Of a stretch of DNA of 64,000 nucleotides, positions 8,872-18,277 are shown piece by piece; position 1 is the first letter of the stretch; the number at the start of each line of letters is the position of its first letter. This DNA is from Pseudomonas parakoreensis (GTDB lineage: Bacteria; Pseudomonadota; Gammaproteobacteria; Pseudomonadales; Pseudomonadaceae), in contig NZ_BQHY01000013.1 in assembly GCF_021602155.1 (NCBI RefSeq), positions 62,001-126,000 of the forward strand, given 5' to 3'. Below the pieces are notes generated by a model. The model had not been told where the DNA came from. It did not search any database and was given only the letters and a program-made list of their open reading frames with translations. The translations under genes were made by a program, and so were the position numbers.

Positions 8872-9867
8872 TCACACCCAGCGCAAACGGCGGAATAACC
8901 ACCATTGACCGAAGGCCATCGCCAGCACTGTCAGACAGGCAATCAGGAAACCATAAGGGCTGCTCGAGAACGGAATGCCGCCCACGTTGATACCCAATAG
9001 ACCGGTGAGAAAACTCATCGGCAAAAAGATGCAGGTGATGATGCCGAAGCGGTACATCGTGCGATTCATGCGCACGTTCAAACGCCGGTCTTCGGCCTCC
9101 AGCACAAGCCCCATGCGCTCTCGGGTCAGTTCCAGCTCTTCGAGATAGCGGGTCAGGCTGTTGTTCAATTCGTTCCAGTAGTCGGCGTCATCATCGACAA
9201 ACCATGGCAGTTTTATCCGCGTCAGTTGTCCGAAAATATCCCGCTGCGGCGCCAGAAAACGTTTCAATCCGGCCGCTCTGCGACGGATGTGCAAAATCGA
9301 GCCATGTTCGGGGGTATACCGTTCGTCGGTATCCAGCTTTTCTTCCTCTTCATCGACCAGCTCCGACAGGCAGGTGACCAGATCCTGCACCTTGTGGGTG
9401 AGCAATTGCGCCAGATACAGGATCAGTTCAGAAGAGGTTTTCGGGCCTTTGCCTTCGCTCAGCAGCGCCAGCAGTTCATCGGTGGCACGCAACGGGCGCA
9501 GACGCAGCGAGATGACGCGCTGGGCGGAGGCGAAAATCCGCACCGAGACCATGTCTTCCGGCTCGGCCCCCGGGTTGAGGTTGACCCCGCGCAGAAACAG
9601 CAGCAACTCGGCATCCGGCAACGGCAGGAGGCGCGGCCGAGTGTTCTCCTCCAGCAGCAGGTCGCAGGCGAATTCATTCAGGCCGCTGGATTTGCGCAGC
9701 CAGGTCTGGGTTTGCGGATGACTGCGATCCCAATGCAGCCACAGGCTCTCATGGGCCTGCAGTTGCAGATCGTCGAGCTCAGTCCGGGCAATCGAACGCG
9801 CACCGCCTTTACCGTCCAGCACCAGGGCATGCACCAGCCCCCACTGCGCGTTTTCTTCCTCGAACAT
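8872..9867 (-). CDS. cmaX: CorA/ZntB-family divalent cation transporter CmaX
   Basis: This ~331-residue CorA-superfamily protein has a large cytoplasmic domain (about 1-265) rich in acidic and helical sequence. Two C-terminal membrane helices follow, with the signature LLGINVGGIP after the first. The GIN variant of the GMN motif is typical of the ZntB branch, so zinc or another divalent metal is as likely as magnesium. The start at 9867 is chosen because AAAGGG lies six bases upstream; the ATG two codons earlier would abut that ribosome binding site. Position beside crfX matches cmaX of P. aeruginosa. Confidence 0.88.
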   Translation of the reverse strand: MFEEENAQWGLVHALVLDGKGGARSIARTELDDLQLQAHESLWLHWDRSHPQTQTWLRKSSGLNEFACDLLLEENTRPRLLPLPDAELLLFLRGVNLNPGAEPEDMVSVRIFASAQRVISLRLRPLRATDELLALLSEGKGPKTSSELILYLAQLLTHKVQDLVTCLSELVDEEEEKLDTDERYTPEHGSILHIRRRAAGLKRFLAPQRDIFGQLTRIKLPWFVDDDADYWNELNNSLTRYLEELELTRERMGLVLEAEDRRLNVRMNRTMYRFGIITCIFLPMSFLTGLLGINVGGIPFSSSPYGFLIACLTVLAMAFGQWWLFRRLRWV

Positions 9868-9889
9868 CCGCATCCCTTTGTCGAAAACT

Positions 9890-10381
9890 TTATTCAGGCA
9901 TCTGCAGCGGGCTCGGCGAAACGATCACGCCGTTGTTGTCCGCATAGATGTAATGGCCCGGATGGAACGTCACGCCAGCGAAAGTCACCGCTACGTTGAG
10001 ATCACCGATGCCACGTTTTTCGGTCTTCATCGGATGGCTGGCCAACGCCTGAACGCCGAGATCGGTCTGGGCAATAACGTCGACATCACGGATGCAACCG
10101 TAGATGACCATCCCTTCCCAGCCGTTTTTCGCGGCTTTCTCGGCGATCATGTCGCCCAGCAGCGCGCGACGCAGCGAACCGCCGCCATCGACCACCAGCA
10201 CCTTGCCGTTACCCTTGAGTTCGGCTTGCTCCTTGACCAGCGAGTTGTCTTCGAAACATTTGATGGTCACGATTTCGCCGCCGAAGGAATCACGGCCGCC
10301 GAAATTGCTGAACATCGGTTCCAGCACCTGCACCAGCTCCGGATAGGCGTCGCACAGGTCAGGCGTAAGGTAATGGTTCAT
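9890..10381 (-). CDS. rraA: RraA-family protein (regulator of RNase E activity or HMG aldolase-like)
   Basis: This 163-residue member of the RraA/methyltransferase-like fold family carries [54 protein letters not shown] and DNNGVIVSP. In E. coli RraA binds and inhibits RNase E. Related proteins with the G-x10-20-R-D motif can be 4-hydroxy-4-methyl-2-oxoglutarate aldolases, and both G and R-D are present here, so either activity is possible. The strong local match to RraA favours the RNase E regulator. Confidence 0.85.
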   Translation of the reverse strand: MNHYLTPDLCDAYPELVQVLEPMFSNFGGRDSFGGEIVTIKCFEDNSLVKEQAELKGNGKVLVVDGGGSLRRALLGDMIAEKAAKNGWEGMVIYGCIRDVDVIAQTDLGVQALASHPMKTEKRGIGDLNVAVTFAGVTFHPGHYIYADNNGVIVSPSPLQMPE

Positions 10382-10607
10382 CGAAAAACTCCTGTAAAAA
10401 GGAAGACGATCTAGGATGTCGCACTCTGTTGAAACGAGTCCCGGCGGTCGCTGTTTACCTTAGTTCATGCCATGGTCGCTGAACGAACCTGAACAAACGC
10501 TGAAACGTAATAGCTAAACAGCCACCAAATATGACCAGAACCGCACAATGCGTCATATCTTAGCCGCAAGCCGACCTGAACGAAATGCCCTTTTCAGAGC
10601 CCCCGGC

Positions 10608-11597
10608 TCAGACCGCAGCAGCAAGATCCGGCTTGTCGCCGAGCAACGGCGTCTGCTGATCGCTCAACCAGCGCGCCACCAGTGGCCAGACCTCGGCCTG
10701 CGCCGCTTTGCTCACCAGCATCTCGACATGCCCGAAGTTGTCGCTGAAGCCCTGCTCGCGCCCCAGATTGACGAACTGTTTGTGCTCGGAGCCGATCTGC
10801 TCGAACAGTTTGCGACAGGCCCACGCCGGATCCTGGTGATCCCCCGCTGCCGTCACGGCCAGCACCGGCACCTGCACCTCGGCAAGTCCCGCCCACCAAT
10901 TCTTGTCCTTGTCGCCAAACCGCCCGAACAGGCCGTACCAGCGCATGCTTTCCAGCGCCAGACCGATGGGTTCGTCTTCCGGTCCGCGCTTGAGGCGTGA
11001 GCCCGACAACTGCGCGAAGCGCTTGAGAATGAAGCGCCCGCTCCACTCCACTGGCGGGATCTTCAACGGCCAGTAAGTGCGGCTGACCTGCGTGCCGAAA
11101 AACGCCGCCGAGGCCACCGCCGGCTCGCCGAGGTATTCGCCACCGAGCGCCGCCGCCAGGGTAATGCCACCCAGCGAATGGCCGATCCAGTGCGGGACCT
11201 GCTCGCTCTGCTCACGGACGAACGCGGCAATCGCCGGCAGATCGTAACGGGCGTAGTCAGCCACGCGGTTGCGCCGGTAATCCTCGTTGCGCTGCGACAG
11301 GCCGTGACCACGCATTTCCGGGATCCACACGTCGAAGCCCAGACGCGTCAGGTAAGCGCCCAGGCCCAGGCCTTTGGGGGAAAACCAGAAGCGCCGGTTG
11401 GAAAAACTGCCATGCAGCAAAATCACCGGCACGCCGCGCGGCGCCGTGTCATCCGCCATGCCCAAGCGGGTCACGGCGATTTCCACGGACCAGTCGGGAC
11501 TGTTGCCGGGTTTGAGTCGATACACATCTTCGCTCAGATCACCGCGACGTTCGGCGCTGATCAGGGCGACAGGAAACAGGTTGCTGCTGCTTTGCAT
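10608..11597 (-). CDS. Alpha/beta-fold hydrolase (esterase/lipase-like)
   Basis: This protein of about 329 residues starts MQSSSNLFPVAL at 11597. The family signature is clear: an HGSFSNRRFW oxyanion region near residue 65, the nucleophile elbow GHSLGG near residue 145, and candidate acid and histidine residues near the end (AAGDHQDPAWAC, DNFGHVEMLVSKAA). The substrate is not evident. It lies between rraA and ppsA with a REP doublet upstream, matching an esterase annotated at this position in P. aeruginosa. No secretion signal is visible. Confidence 0.8.
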   Translation of the reverse strand: MQSSSNLFPVALISAERRGDLSEDVYRLKPGNSPDWSVEIAVTRLGMADDTAPRGVPVILLHGSFSNRRFWFSPKGLGLGAYLTRLGFDVWIPEMRGHGLSQRNEDYRRNRVADYARYDLPAIAAFVREQSEQVPHWIGHSLGGITLAAALGGEYLGEPAVASAAFFGTQVSRTYWPLKIPPVEWSGRFILKRFAQLSGSRLKRGPEDEPIGLALESMRWYGLFGRFGDKDKNWWAGLAEVQVPVLAVTAAGDHQDPAWACRKLFEQIGSEHKQFVNLGREQGFSDNFGHVEMLVSKAAQAEVWPLVARWLSDQQTPLLGDKPDLAAAV

Positions 11598-11664
11598 AAT
11601 GCTCTTGCACAAAAAAGGGCGGCATCTACAGGAGCCCGCCCTACTCAAATCTCAAACCCGCCTC

Positions 11665-11757
11665 CCGTGGGGGCGAGCCTGCTCGCGAAAGCGGAGTGTC
11701 AGCCAACATCACTGATGAATGTTGCTCCGTCTTCGCGAGCAGGCGCGCTCCCACAAG
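11665..11757. repeat. REP doublet, family B
   Basis: Imperfect inverted arms GGGCGAGCCTGCTCGCGAA and TTCGCGAGCAGGCGCGCTCC sit between the esterase gene and ppsA, facing each other across a ~35-base spacer. Confidence 0.8.
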
Positions 11758-11780
11758 GGGAACGGGCCGTTCACATCTGC

Positions 11781-14156
11781 TTACGCCTGCGCTTGGCCTT
11801 CGGCGAGGAAGAACCAGGTTTCCAGCACGGAGTCCGGGTTCAGCGACACGCTTTCGATGCCCTGCTCCATCAGCCATTTGGCCAGGTCCGGGTGATCCGA
11901 AGGGCCCTGACCGCAAATGCCGATGTACTTGCCGGCCTTGTTGCACGCGGCAATCGCGTTGGCCAGCAGCTTCTTCACCGCTGGATTACGCTCGTCGAAC
12001 AGGTGCGCGATGATCCCGGAGTCACGGTCCAGGCCCAGGGTCAGCTGGGTCAGGTCGTTGGAACCGATGGAGAAACCGTCAAAGAATTCGAGGAATTCTT
12101 CAGCGAGAATCGCGTTGGATGGCAGTTCGCACATCATGATCACGCGCAGGCCGTTGTCGCCACGGGCCAGGCCGTTTTCGGCGAGCAGATCGACCACCTG
12201 GCTGGCTTCGCCCAGGGTACGGACGAACGGCACCATGATTTCGACGTTGGTCAGGCCCATCTCGTTGCGCACGCGTTTCAGCGCGCGGCATTCGAGTTCG
12301 AAGCAGTCACGGAACGATTCGCTGATGTAACGCGAAGCGCCACGGAAGCCGAGCATCGGGTTTTCTTCTTCCGGCTCGTACAGCTTGCCGCCGATCAGGT
12401 TGGCGTACTCGTTGGACTTGAAGTCCGACAGACGCACGATGACCTTCTTCGGCCAGAACGCGGCCGCGAGGGTGCTGATGCCTTCCACCAGTTTTTCGAC
12501 GTAGAAACCGACCGGATCGTGGTAACCGGCGATGCGCTTGTCGACGCTGTCCTTGATTTCCTGCGGCAGGCCGTCGTAGTTCAACAGCGCTTTCGGGTGT
12601 ACGCCGATCATGCGGTTGATGATGAACTCCAGACGCGCCAGGCCGACACCGGCGTTCGGCAACTGCGCGAAGTCGAAGGCGCGGTCCGGGTTGCCGACGT
12701 TCATCATGATTTTGAACGGCAGCTCCGGCATGGCGTCCACGGAGTTTTTCTTGACGTCGAAGCCCAGTTCGCCTTCGAAGATGTAACCGGTGTCGCCTTC
12801 GGCGCAGGACACGGTCACGCCCTGGCCATCCTTCAGCAGTTGGGTGGCGTTGCCGCAACCCACCACCGCCGGAATCCCCAGTTCACGGGCGATGATCGCC
12901 GCGTGACAGGTACGGCCGCCACGGTTGGTGACGATGGCGCTGGCGCGCTTCATCACCGGTTCCCAGTCCGGGTCGGTCATGTCGGAGACCAGCACGTCAC
13001 CGGCCTGGACTTTGTCCATTTCCGAGACGTCCTTGATGATCCGCACTTTACCGGCGCCGATGCGCTGGCCAATGGCACGACCTTCCACCAGCACAGTGCC
13101 GGTTTCTTTCAGCAGGTAACGTTCCATGACGTTGGCCTGGGTGCGGCTTTTCACGGTTTCCGGGCGGGCCTGCACGATGTACAGCTTGCCGTCGTCACCG
13201 TCCTTGGCCCACTCGATGTCCATCGGGCAGCCGTAGTGCTTCTCGATGATCATCGCCTGCTTGGCCAGCTCGCTGACTTCAGCGTCGGTCAGGCAGAAAC
13301 GTGCGCGTTCAGCCTTGTCGACATCGACGGTCTTCACCGAACGACCGGCCTTGGCCTCGTCGCCGTAGATCATTTTGATGGCTTTGCTGCCCAGGTTGCG
13401 ACGCAGGATCGCCGGGCGACCGGCCTCCAGCGTGCCTTTGTGCACGTAGAACTCATCCGGGTTGACCGCGCCTTGTACGACGGTTTCGCCCAGACCGTAG
13501 GCGCCGGTGATGAACACCACGTCACGGAAACCGGATTCGGTATCGAGGGTGAACATCACGCCGGCGGTGCCGGTTTCCGAACGCACCATGCGCTGCACGC
13601 CAGCCGACAGGGCGACCAGTTTGTGGTCGAAGCCCTGGTGCACGCGGTAGGAGATGGCGCGGTCGTTGAACAGCGAAGCGAACACCTCTTTGGCGGCGCG
13701 GATAACGTTTTCCACGCCACGGATGTTCAGGAAGGTTTCCTGCTGACCGGCGAACGAGGCGTCCGGCAAGTCTTCGGCGGTGGCGGAAGAGCGCACGGCC
13801 ACGGCCACGTCAGGGTTACCGGCCGACAGCGCGGCGAACGCGGTGCGGATCTCGGTATTCAGTTTTTCGGGGAATTCGGCTTCCATGATCCATTGACGGA
13901 TCTGTGCACCGGTCTTGGCCAGCGCGTTGACGTCATCGACGTCCAGGGCGTCGAGAGCCTTGTGGATCTGGTCGTTGAGGCCGCTCAGTTCGAGAAAGTC
14001 GCGATAGGCCTGCGCGGTGGTGGCAAAGCCGCCGGGGACCGACACACCGGCACCTGCCAGGTTGCTGATCATCTCGCCCAGGGATGCGTTCTTGCCCCCC
14101 ACATGCTCAACATCGTGTTTGCCGAGCTTATCGAGGGAAACTACGTACTCTACCAA
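11781..14156 (-). CDS. ppsA: Phosphoenolpyruvate synthase
   Basis: This 791-residue enzyme makes PEP, AMP and phosphate from pyruvate, ATP and water for gluconeogenesis. The N-terminal ATP-binding domain starts [20 protein letters not shown]. The swivelling phosphohistidine domain shows [18 protein letters not shown], where the histidine is catalytic and the preceding threonine is the PpsR target. The C-terminal PEP/pyruvate barrel includes [17 protein letters not shown] and CGQGPSDHP. The start is TTG at 14156 with GGAGAG eight bases upstream. It is divergent from its regulator ppsR. Confidence 0.96.
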   Translation of the reverse strand: MVEYVVSLDKLGKHDVEHVGGKNASLGEMISNLAGAGVSVPGGFATTAQAYRDFLELSGLNDQIHKALDALDVDDVNALAKTGAQIRQWIMEAEFPEKLNTEIRTAFAALSAGNPDVAVAVRSSATAEDLPDASFAGQQETFLNIRGVENVIRAAKEVFASLFNDRAISYRVHQGFDHKLVALSAGVQRMVRSETGTAGVMFTLDTESGFRDVVFITGAYGLGETVVQGAVNPDEFYVHKGTLEAGRPAILRRNLGSKAIKMIYGDEAKAGRSVKTVDVDKAERARFCLTDAEVSELAKQAMIIEKHYGCPMDIEWAKDGDDGKLYIVQARPETVKSRTQANVMERYLLKETGTVLVEGRAIGQRIGAGKVRIIKDVSEMDKVQAGDVLVSDMTDPDWEPVMKRASAIVTNRGGRTCHAAIIARELGIPAVVGCGNATQLLKDGQGVTVSCAEGDTGYIFEGELGFDVKKNSVDAMPELPFKIMMNVGNPDRAFDFAQLPNAGVGLARLEFIINRMIGVHPKALLNYDGLPQEIKDSVDKRIAGYHDPVGFYVEKLVEGISTLAAAFWPKKVIVRLSDFKSNEYANLIGGKLYEPEEENPMLGFRGASRYISESFRDCFELECRALKRVRNEMGLTNVEIMVPFVRTLGEASQVVDLLAENGLARGDNGLRVIMMCELPSNAILAEEFLEFFDGFSIGSNDLTQLTLGLDRDSGIIAHLFDERNPAVKKLLANAIAACNKAGKYIGICGQGPSDHPDLAKWLMEQGIESVSLNPDSVLETWFFLAEGQAQA

Positions 14157-14330
14157 GGTGATCTCTCCACTAACTGTGTTGGAAAAGCTCAGAAACCGGC
14201 AGCTCGGGGGAGCGTTGGCCGGCTGTATGGCCTGGACCTGGAAAATAAGTGAGAATGCGGGCCAATGGCGGCCGGCAAATCGCGCCTATCATATCCAAGA
14301 ATGCTCATTAGCTTAAGGCCCAAGGTGCAA

Positions 14331-15149
14331 ATGAAACGATCTGCTTTCTTTATCTCCGATGGCACCGGCATTACCGCCGAAACCCTGGGTCAAAGCCTTC
14401 TGGCGCAGTTCGAAAACATTACCTTCACCAAGCTCACGCGGCCGTATATCGACAACGCGGACAAAGCGCGGGCCATGGTACAACAAATCAACAAAGCCGC
14501 TGAAACCGACGGCTTCCGCCCGATCATCTTCGACACCATCGTCAATCAGGACATCCGTGAGATTCTCGCAACGTCCAATGGTTTCATGATCGACATTTTC
14601 TCGACCTTCCTCGCCCCGCTCGAACAGGAGCTGACCGAGCATTCCTCCTACACCGTCGGCAAGTCGCATTCGATCGGCCACAATTCCAATTACATGGAGC
14701 GTATCGAGGCGGTGAACTTCGCCCTCGACAACGATGACGGCGCACGCACCCACTATTACGACAAGGCCGACCTGATACTAGTGGGCGTGTCGCGATGTGG
14801 TAAGACGCCGACGTGCCTGTACATGGCGATGCAATTCGGCATTCGCGCGGCCAACTACCCGTTGACCGAAGACGACATGGAGCGCCTGACCCTGCCAACC
14901 GCCCTGCGCGCCCATCAGCACAAGCTGTTCGGCTTGACCATCGACCCCGATCGCCTCACTGCGATCCGCAACGAACGCAAGCCCAACAGTCGTTATTCGA
15001 GCTACGCCCAGTGCGAATTCGAAGTGCGCGAAGTGGAAAACCTGTTCCGCCGCGAGAACATCCCGCACATCAACTCCACGCATTTTTCGGTGGAAGAGAT
15101 TTCGGCGAAGATTCTGGTGGAGAAAGGTGTGGAGCGGCGTTTCAAATAG
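14331..15149 (+). CDS. ppsR: PEP synthase regulatory kinase/pyrophosphorylase
   Basis: This 272-residue DUF299 protein inactivates PpsA by ADP-dependent phosphorylation and reactivates it by phosphate-dependent dephosphorylation. It begins [20 protein letters not shown] and contains the P-loop [15 protein letters not shown] near residue 152. The ATG at 14331 is chosen over an upstream frame because the conserved N-terminus starts there. It is divergently transcribed from ppsA with about 170 bases between the starts, so both promoters lie in 14157-14330. Confidence 0.95.
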   Translation: MKRSAFFISDGTGITAETLGQSLLAQFENITFTKLTRPYIDNADKARAMVQQINKAAETDGFRPIIFDTIVNQDIREILATSNGFMIDIFSTFLAPLEQELTEHSSYTVGKSHSIGHNSNYMERIEAVNFALDNDDGARTHYYDKADLILVGVSRCGKTPTCLYMAMQFGIRAANYPLTEDDMERLTLPTALRAHQHKLFGLTIDPDRLTAIRNERKPNSRYSSYAQCEFEVREVENLFRRENIPHINSTHFSVEEISAKILVEKGVERRFK

Positions 15150-15169
15150 ATTTGCGGCGTCTGCTTTGG

Positions 15170-15268
15170 CGCCTTCGCGGGCAAGCCCGCTCCCACAGGG
15201 TTTCAGAGTGTTCATGCATGTTGTGCCAGGCACAAAACCTTGTGGGAGCGGGCTTGCCCGCGAAGGCG
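15170..15268. repeat. REP doublet, family B, with perfect arms
   Basis: Two perfectly complementary 28-base arms (15170-15197 and 15241-15268; core CGCGGGCAAGCCCGCTCCCA) flank a 43-base loop between convergent ppsR and prpD. The perfection suggests a recent copy or ongoing conversion. It may act as the shared transcript end. Confidence 0.88.
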
Positions 15269-15353
15269 GCGGCACATCCAGCATTGATGTTGCCTGACAC
15301 ACCGCTAGCGTGAGCAGGCTCACGCCCGCAATTGGTCTTCAATGCTCGCGTTG

Positions 15354-16838
15354 TCAGATGACAAACAGGTCGATGAAACGATTCACGGGGGTCGCTTCAA
15401 GCTGCGCCTGATTCTTGCACAATGCGAAGATCTCGCCGCTGCGCTGCGCAGTGAATCGGGTCAGCAGATTCGCCTTGAACTTGTCCTCCAGCAATGGAAT
15501 ACCTTCGACCCGGCGCCGACGGTGGCCGATCGGGTATTCGACCACCACGTTCTCGGTGCTCGATCCATCCTTGAAAAACACCTGCACCGCGTTGGCGATC
15601 GAGCGCTTGTCAGCCTCCAGGTATTCGCGGGTGAAACGCGGGTCTTCGACGATGACCATTTTCTCGCGCAGCACATCGATGATCGGGTGCGCGGCGTGGA
15701 AGTCGTCCTCGTACTGCTCGGCCAGCAGATTGCCGAACGCCAGCGGCACGGCGGTCATGTACTGCAGGCAGTGATCGCGGTCGGCGGCGTTGGCCAGCGG
15801 TCCGACTTTGGAGATGATGCGAATCGCTGACTCATGGGTGGTGATGACGATGCGGTCGATTTCATGCAAGCGGTTGCGCACCAACGGATGCAAGGTCACC
15901 GCCGCTTCGCAGGCCGTTTGCGCGTGGAATTCGGCGGGGAAGCTGATCTTGAACAGCACGTTTTCCATCACGTAACTGCCGTAGGGCCGCGAAAAACTGA
16001 AGGTGCGTTTGCCCTCCGGCTTGAGCGCCAGATCGTTGTTGGTGTGGCTGAACGACACGTCATAGAAGCCCCACTGTTTGGCCGTCAACACCCCGGGAAC
16101 GCCCATCTCGCCACGCAGGGCGATGTCGGCCAGACGCACGCCGCGGCTGGTCGCATCCCCCGCCGCCCAGGACTTGCGCGACCCGGCGTTCGGCGCATGA
16201 CGATAAGTGCGCAAGGCCTGACCATCGGCGAAGGCATGGGACAACGCCGACAGCAGCTGCTCGCGATTGGCGCCCATCAGTTTCGCGGTGACGGCTGTGG
16301 AGGCGACTTTCACCAGCAACACATGGTCGAGGCCGACGCGGTTGAAGGAATTTTCCAGGGCTATCACGCCTTGAATCTCGTGGGCCATGATCATTGCTTC
16401 GAGCACGTCGCGCACGGTCAGTGGCGCTTCGCCGTTGGCGACACGCTTCTGCGACAGGTGATCGGCCACCGCGAGAATCCCGCCGAGGTTGTCCGACGGA
16501 TGCCCCCATTCGGCCGCGAGCCAGGTGTCGTTGTAATCGAGCCAGCGCACGATGCAGCCGATGTCCCACGCGGCTTTCACCGGATCCAGGCGATAGGGAG
16601 TGCCAGGCACCCGCGCCCCGAACGGCACGACCGTGCCCTCGACAATGGGGCCGAGGTGTTTCGTGCATTCAGGGAACCGCAGCGCCAGCAGGCCACAGCC
16701 CAACGTATCCATCAGGCAGTTGCGGGCGGTGTCGAGGGCTTCGGCAGATTCGATGTTGAAGGTGAGGACGTAATCGGCGATGTCCTGCAGGACACGGTCG
16801 TAGTCGGGGCGGTTGTTCAGGTCGACGTTGGCGCTCAT
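15354..16838 (-). CDS. prpD: 2-methylcitrate dehydratase
   Basis: This 494-residue MmgE/PrpD-family enzyme dehydrates 2-methylcitrate to 2-methyl-cis-aconitate. It begins [20 protein letters not shown] and shows family segments such as [35 protein letters not shown] and the C-terminal PIGHRRRR. It is the last gene of the propionate operon, separated from prpF by 182 bases that contain a REP doublet. The operon also encodes AcnD and PrpF, a second route for the same step, so the two activities overlap. Confidence 0.94.
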   Translation of the reverse strand: MSANVDLNNRPDYDRVLQDIADYVLTFNIESAEALDTARNCLMDTLGCGLLALRFPECTKHLGPIVEGTVVPFGARVPGTPYRLDPVKAAWDIGCIVRWLDYNDTWLAAEWGHPSDNLGGILAVADHLSQKRVANGEAPLTVRDVLEAMIMAHEIQGVIALENSFNRVGLDHVLLVKVASTAVTAKLMGANREQLLSALSHAFADGQALRTYRHAPNAGSRKSWAAGDATSRGVRLADIALRGEMGVPGVLTAKQWGFYDVSFSHTNNDLALKPEGKRTFSFSRPYGSYVMENVLFKISFPAEFHAQTACEAAVTLHPLVRNRLHEIDRIVITTHESAIRIISKVGPLANAADRDHCLQYMTAVPLAFGNLLAEQYEDDFHAAHPIIDVLREKMVIVEDPRFTREYLEADKRSIANAVQVFFKDGSSTENVVVEYPIGHRRRRVEGIPLLEDKFKANLLTRFTAQRSGEIFALCKNQAQLEATPVNRFIDLFVI

Positions 16839-16916
16839 GTTCGATTCACTCTGGCAGTGGTTCGTTGATGGGACCTCGGTTCAGGCGATGGATTTTTATT
16901 TTTGAAATGCAATCTC

Positions 16917-17001
16917 TGTAGGAGCTGCCGAAGGCTGCGATCTTTTGATTTTGCTTTTCAAGATCAAGATCAAAAGATCGCAGCCTGCGGCAGCTCCTAC
17001 A
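16917..17001. repeat. REP doublet, family A
   Basis: 33-base arms beginning TGTAGGAGCTGCCGAAGGCT (16917-16949) and their near-perfect inverse (16969-17001) enclose an AT-rich spacer. It lies between prpF and prpD within the operon. Confidence 0.88.
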
Positions 17002-17020
17002 GTTCTGTTCGGTGTTGGAT

Positions 17021-18223
17021 TCAGAAGGAGTCGCCAGGGATGCGCACGTAGCCTTCCATGAGGACGCGCGCACTGCGACTCATGATGGCTTTTTTCACCA
17101 CCCACTCACCGTTTTCCAGGCTGGCTTCGGCACCGACGCGCAAGGTCCCGGACGGGTGGCCGAAGCGCACGGCATTGCGTTCGATACCGCCCGCCGCAAG
17201 ATTCACCAGCGTCCCGGAAATCGCCGCCGCCGTGCCGATAGCCACCGCTGCCGTGCCCATCATCGCGTGGTGCAGTTTGCCCATCGACAATGCACGCACC
17301 AGCAGATCGACATCAGCGGCAGCAATCGATTTGCCGCTGGACGCGACGTAATCCGCAGGCTTGGCGACGAACGCGACTTTCGGCGTGTGCTGCCGCTTCG
17401 CTGCTTCATCCAGAGTCGAAATCAGGCCCATGCGCAACGCACCGTAGGCGCGGATGGTTTCGAACATCTGCAGCGCTTTCGGGTCGCTGTTGATCGCGCC
17501 TTGCAGCTCGGTGCCGGTGTAGCCGATGTCTGCGGCGTTGACGAAAATCGTCGGGATCCCGGCGTTGATCATGGTCGCCTGGAACGTGCCGACACCCGGC
17601 ACCTCCAGCTGATCGATCAGGTTGCCGGTGGGAAACATCGAACCGCCGCCGCCCTCTTCTTCCGCCGCCGGGTCCATGAATTCGACCTGCACTTCGGCGG
17701 CCGGAAAGGTCACGCCGTCGAGTTCGAAATCACCGGTCTCCTGCACTTCGCCGTTGGTGATCGGCACATGGGCGATGATGGTCTTGCCGATGTTGGCCTG
17801 CCACACGCGCACCACCGCGACACCGTTGTGCGGAATGCGGCTGGCCTCCACCAGACCGTTGCTGATGGCGAACGAACCGACCGCTGCCGAGAGGTTGCCG
17901 CAGTTGCCGCTCCAGTCCACGAACGGTTTGTCGATGGAGACCTGACCGAACAGGTAATCGACGTCGTGATCAGCCTTGATGCTTTTCGACAGGATCACGG
18001 TTTTGCTGGTGCTTGAGGTGGCGCCGCCCATGCCGTCGATCTGCTTGTCGTACGGGTCGGGGCTGCCGATCACCCGCAGCAGCAAGGCATCGCGGGCCGG
18101 GCCGGGAATCTGCGCGGTTTCGGGAAGATCCTTGAGGCTGAAAAACACGCCTTTGCTGGTGCCGCCGCGCATGTAGGTGGCGGGTATTTTTATCTGCGGT
18201 GCGAAATGAGCTGCGTGAGCCAT
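17021..18223 (-). CDS. prpF: 2-methylaconitate cis-trans isomerase
   Basis: This 400-residue PrpF-family isomerase (diaminopimelate-epimerase fold) works with AcnD to pass methylaconitate to the hydratase. Family signatures include the N-terminal IPATYMRGGTSKGVFF, GMGGATSSTSKTVIL and DWSGNCGNLSAAVGSFA. It follows acnD by 54 bases and lies in the GntR-prpB-prpC-acnD-prpF-prpD operon. The start at 18223 (MAHAAHFAPQIK) has the sequence GGAGCAACC just upstream. Confidence 0.94.
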   Translation of the reverse strand: MAHAAHFAPQIKIPATYMRGGTSKGVFFSLKDLPETAQIPGPARDALLLRVIGSPDPYDKQIDGMGGATSSTSKTVILSKSIKADHDVDYLFGQVSIDKPFVDWSGNCGNLSAAVGSFAISNGLVEASRIPHNGVAVVRVWQANIGKTIIAHVPITNGEVQETGDFELDGVTFPAAEVQVEFMDPAAEEEGGGGSMFPTGNLIDQLEVPGVGTFQATMINAGIPTIFVNAADIGYTGTELQGAINSDPKALQMFETIRAYGALRMGLISTLDEAAKRQHTPKVAFVAKPADYVASSGKSIAAADVDLLVRALSMGKLHHAMMGTAAVAIGTAAAISGTLVNLAAGGIERNAVRFGHPSGTLRVGAEASLENGEWVVKKAIMSRSARVLMEGYVRIPGDSF

Positions 18224-18277
18224 GGTTGCTCCTCAAAGCACCAAGGGATTCATCATCCCTTGGTCGCTTAACTTGTT

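Noticed and set aside
11178-14252. A 1024-codon frame opposite ppsA
   Set aside because: It spans the strongly conserved ppsA and the esterase on the complementary strand; its composition is the usual antisense shadow.
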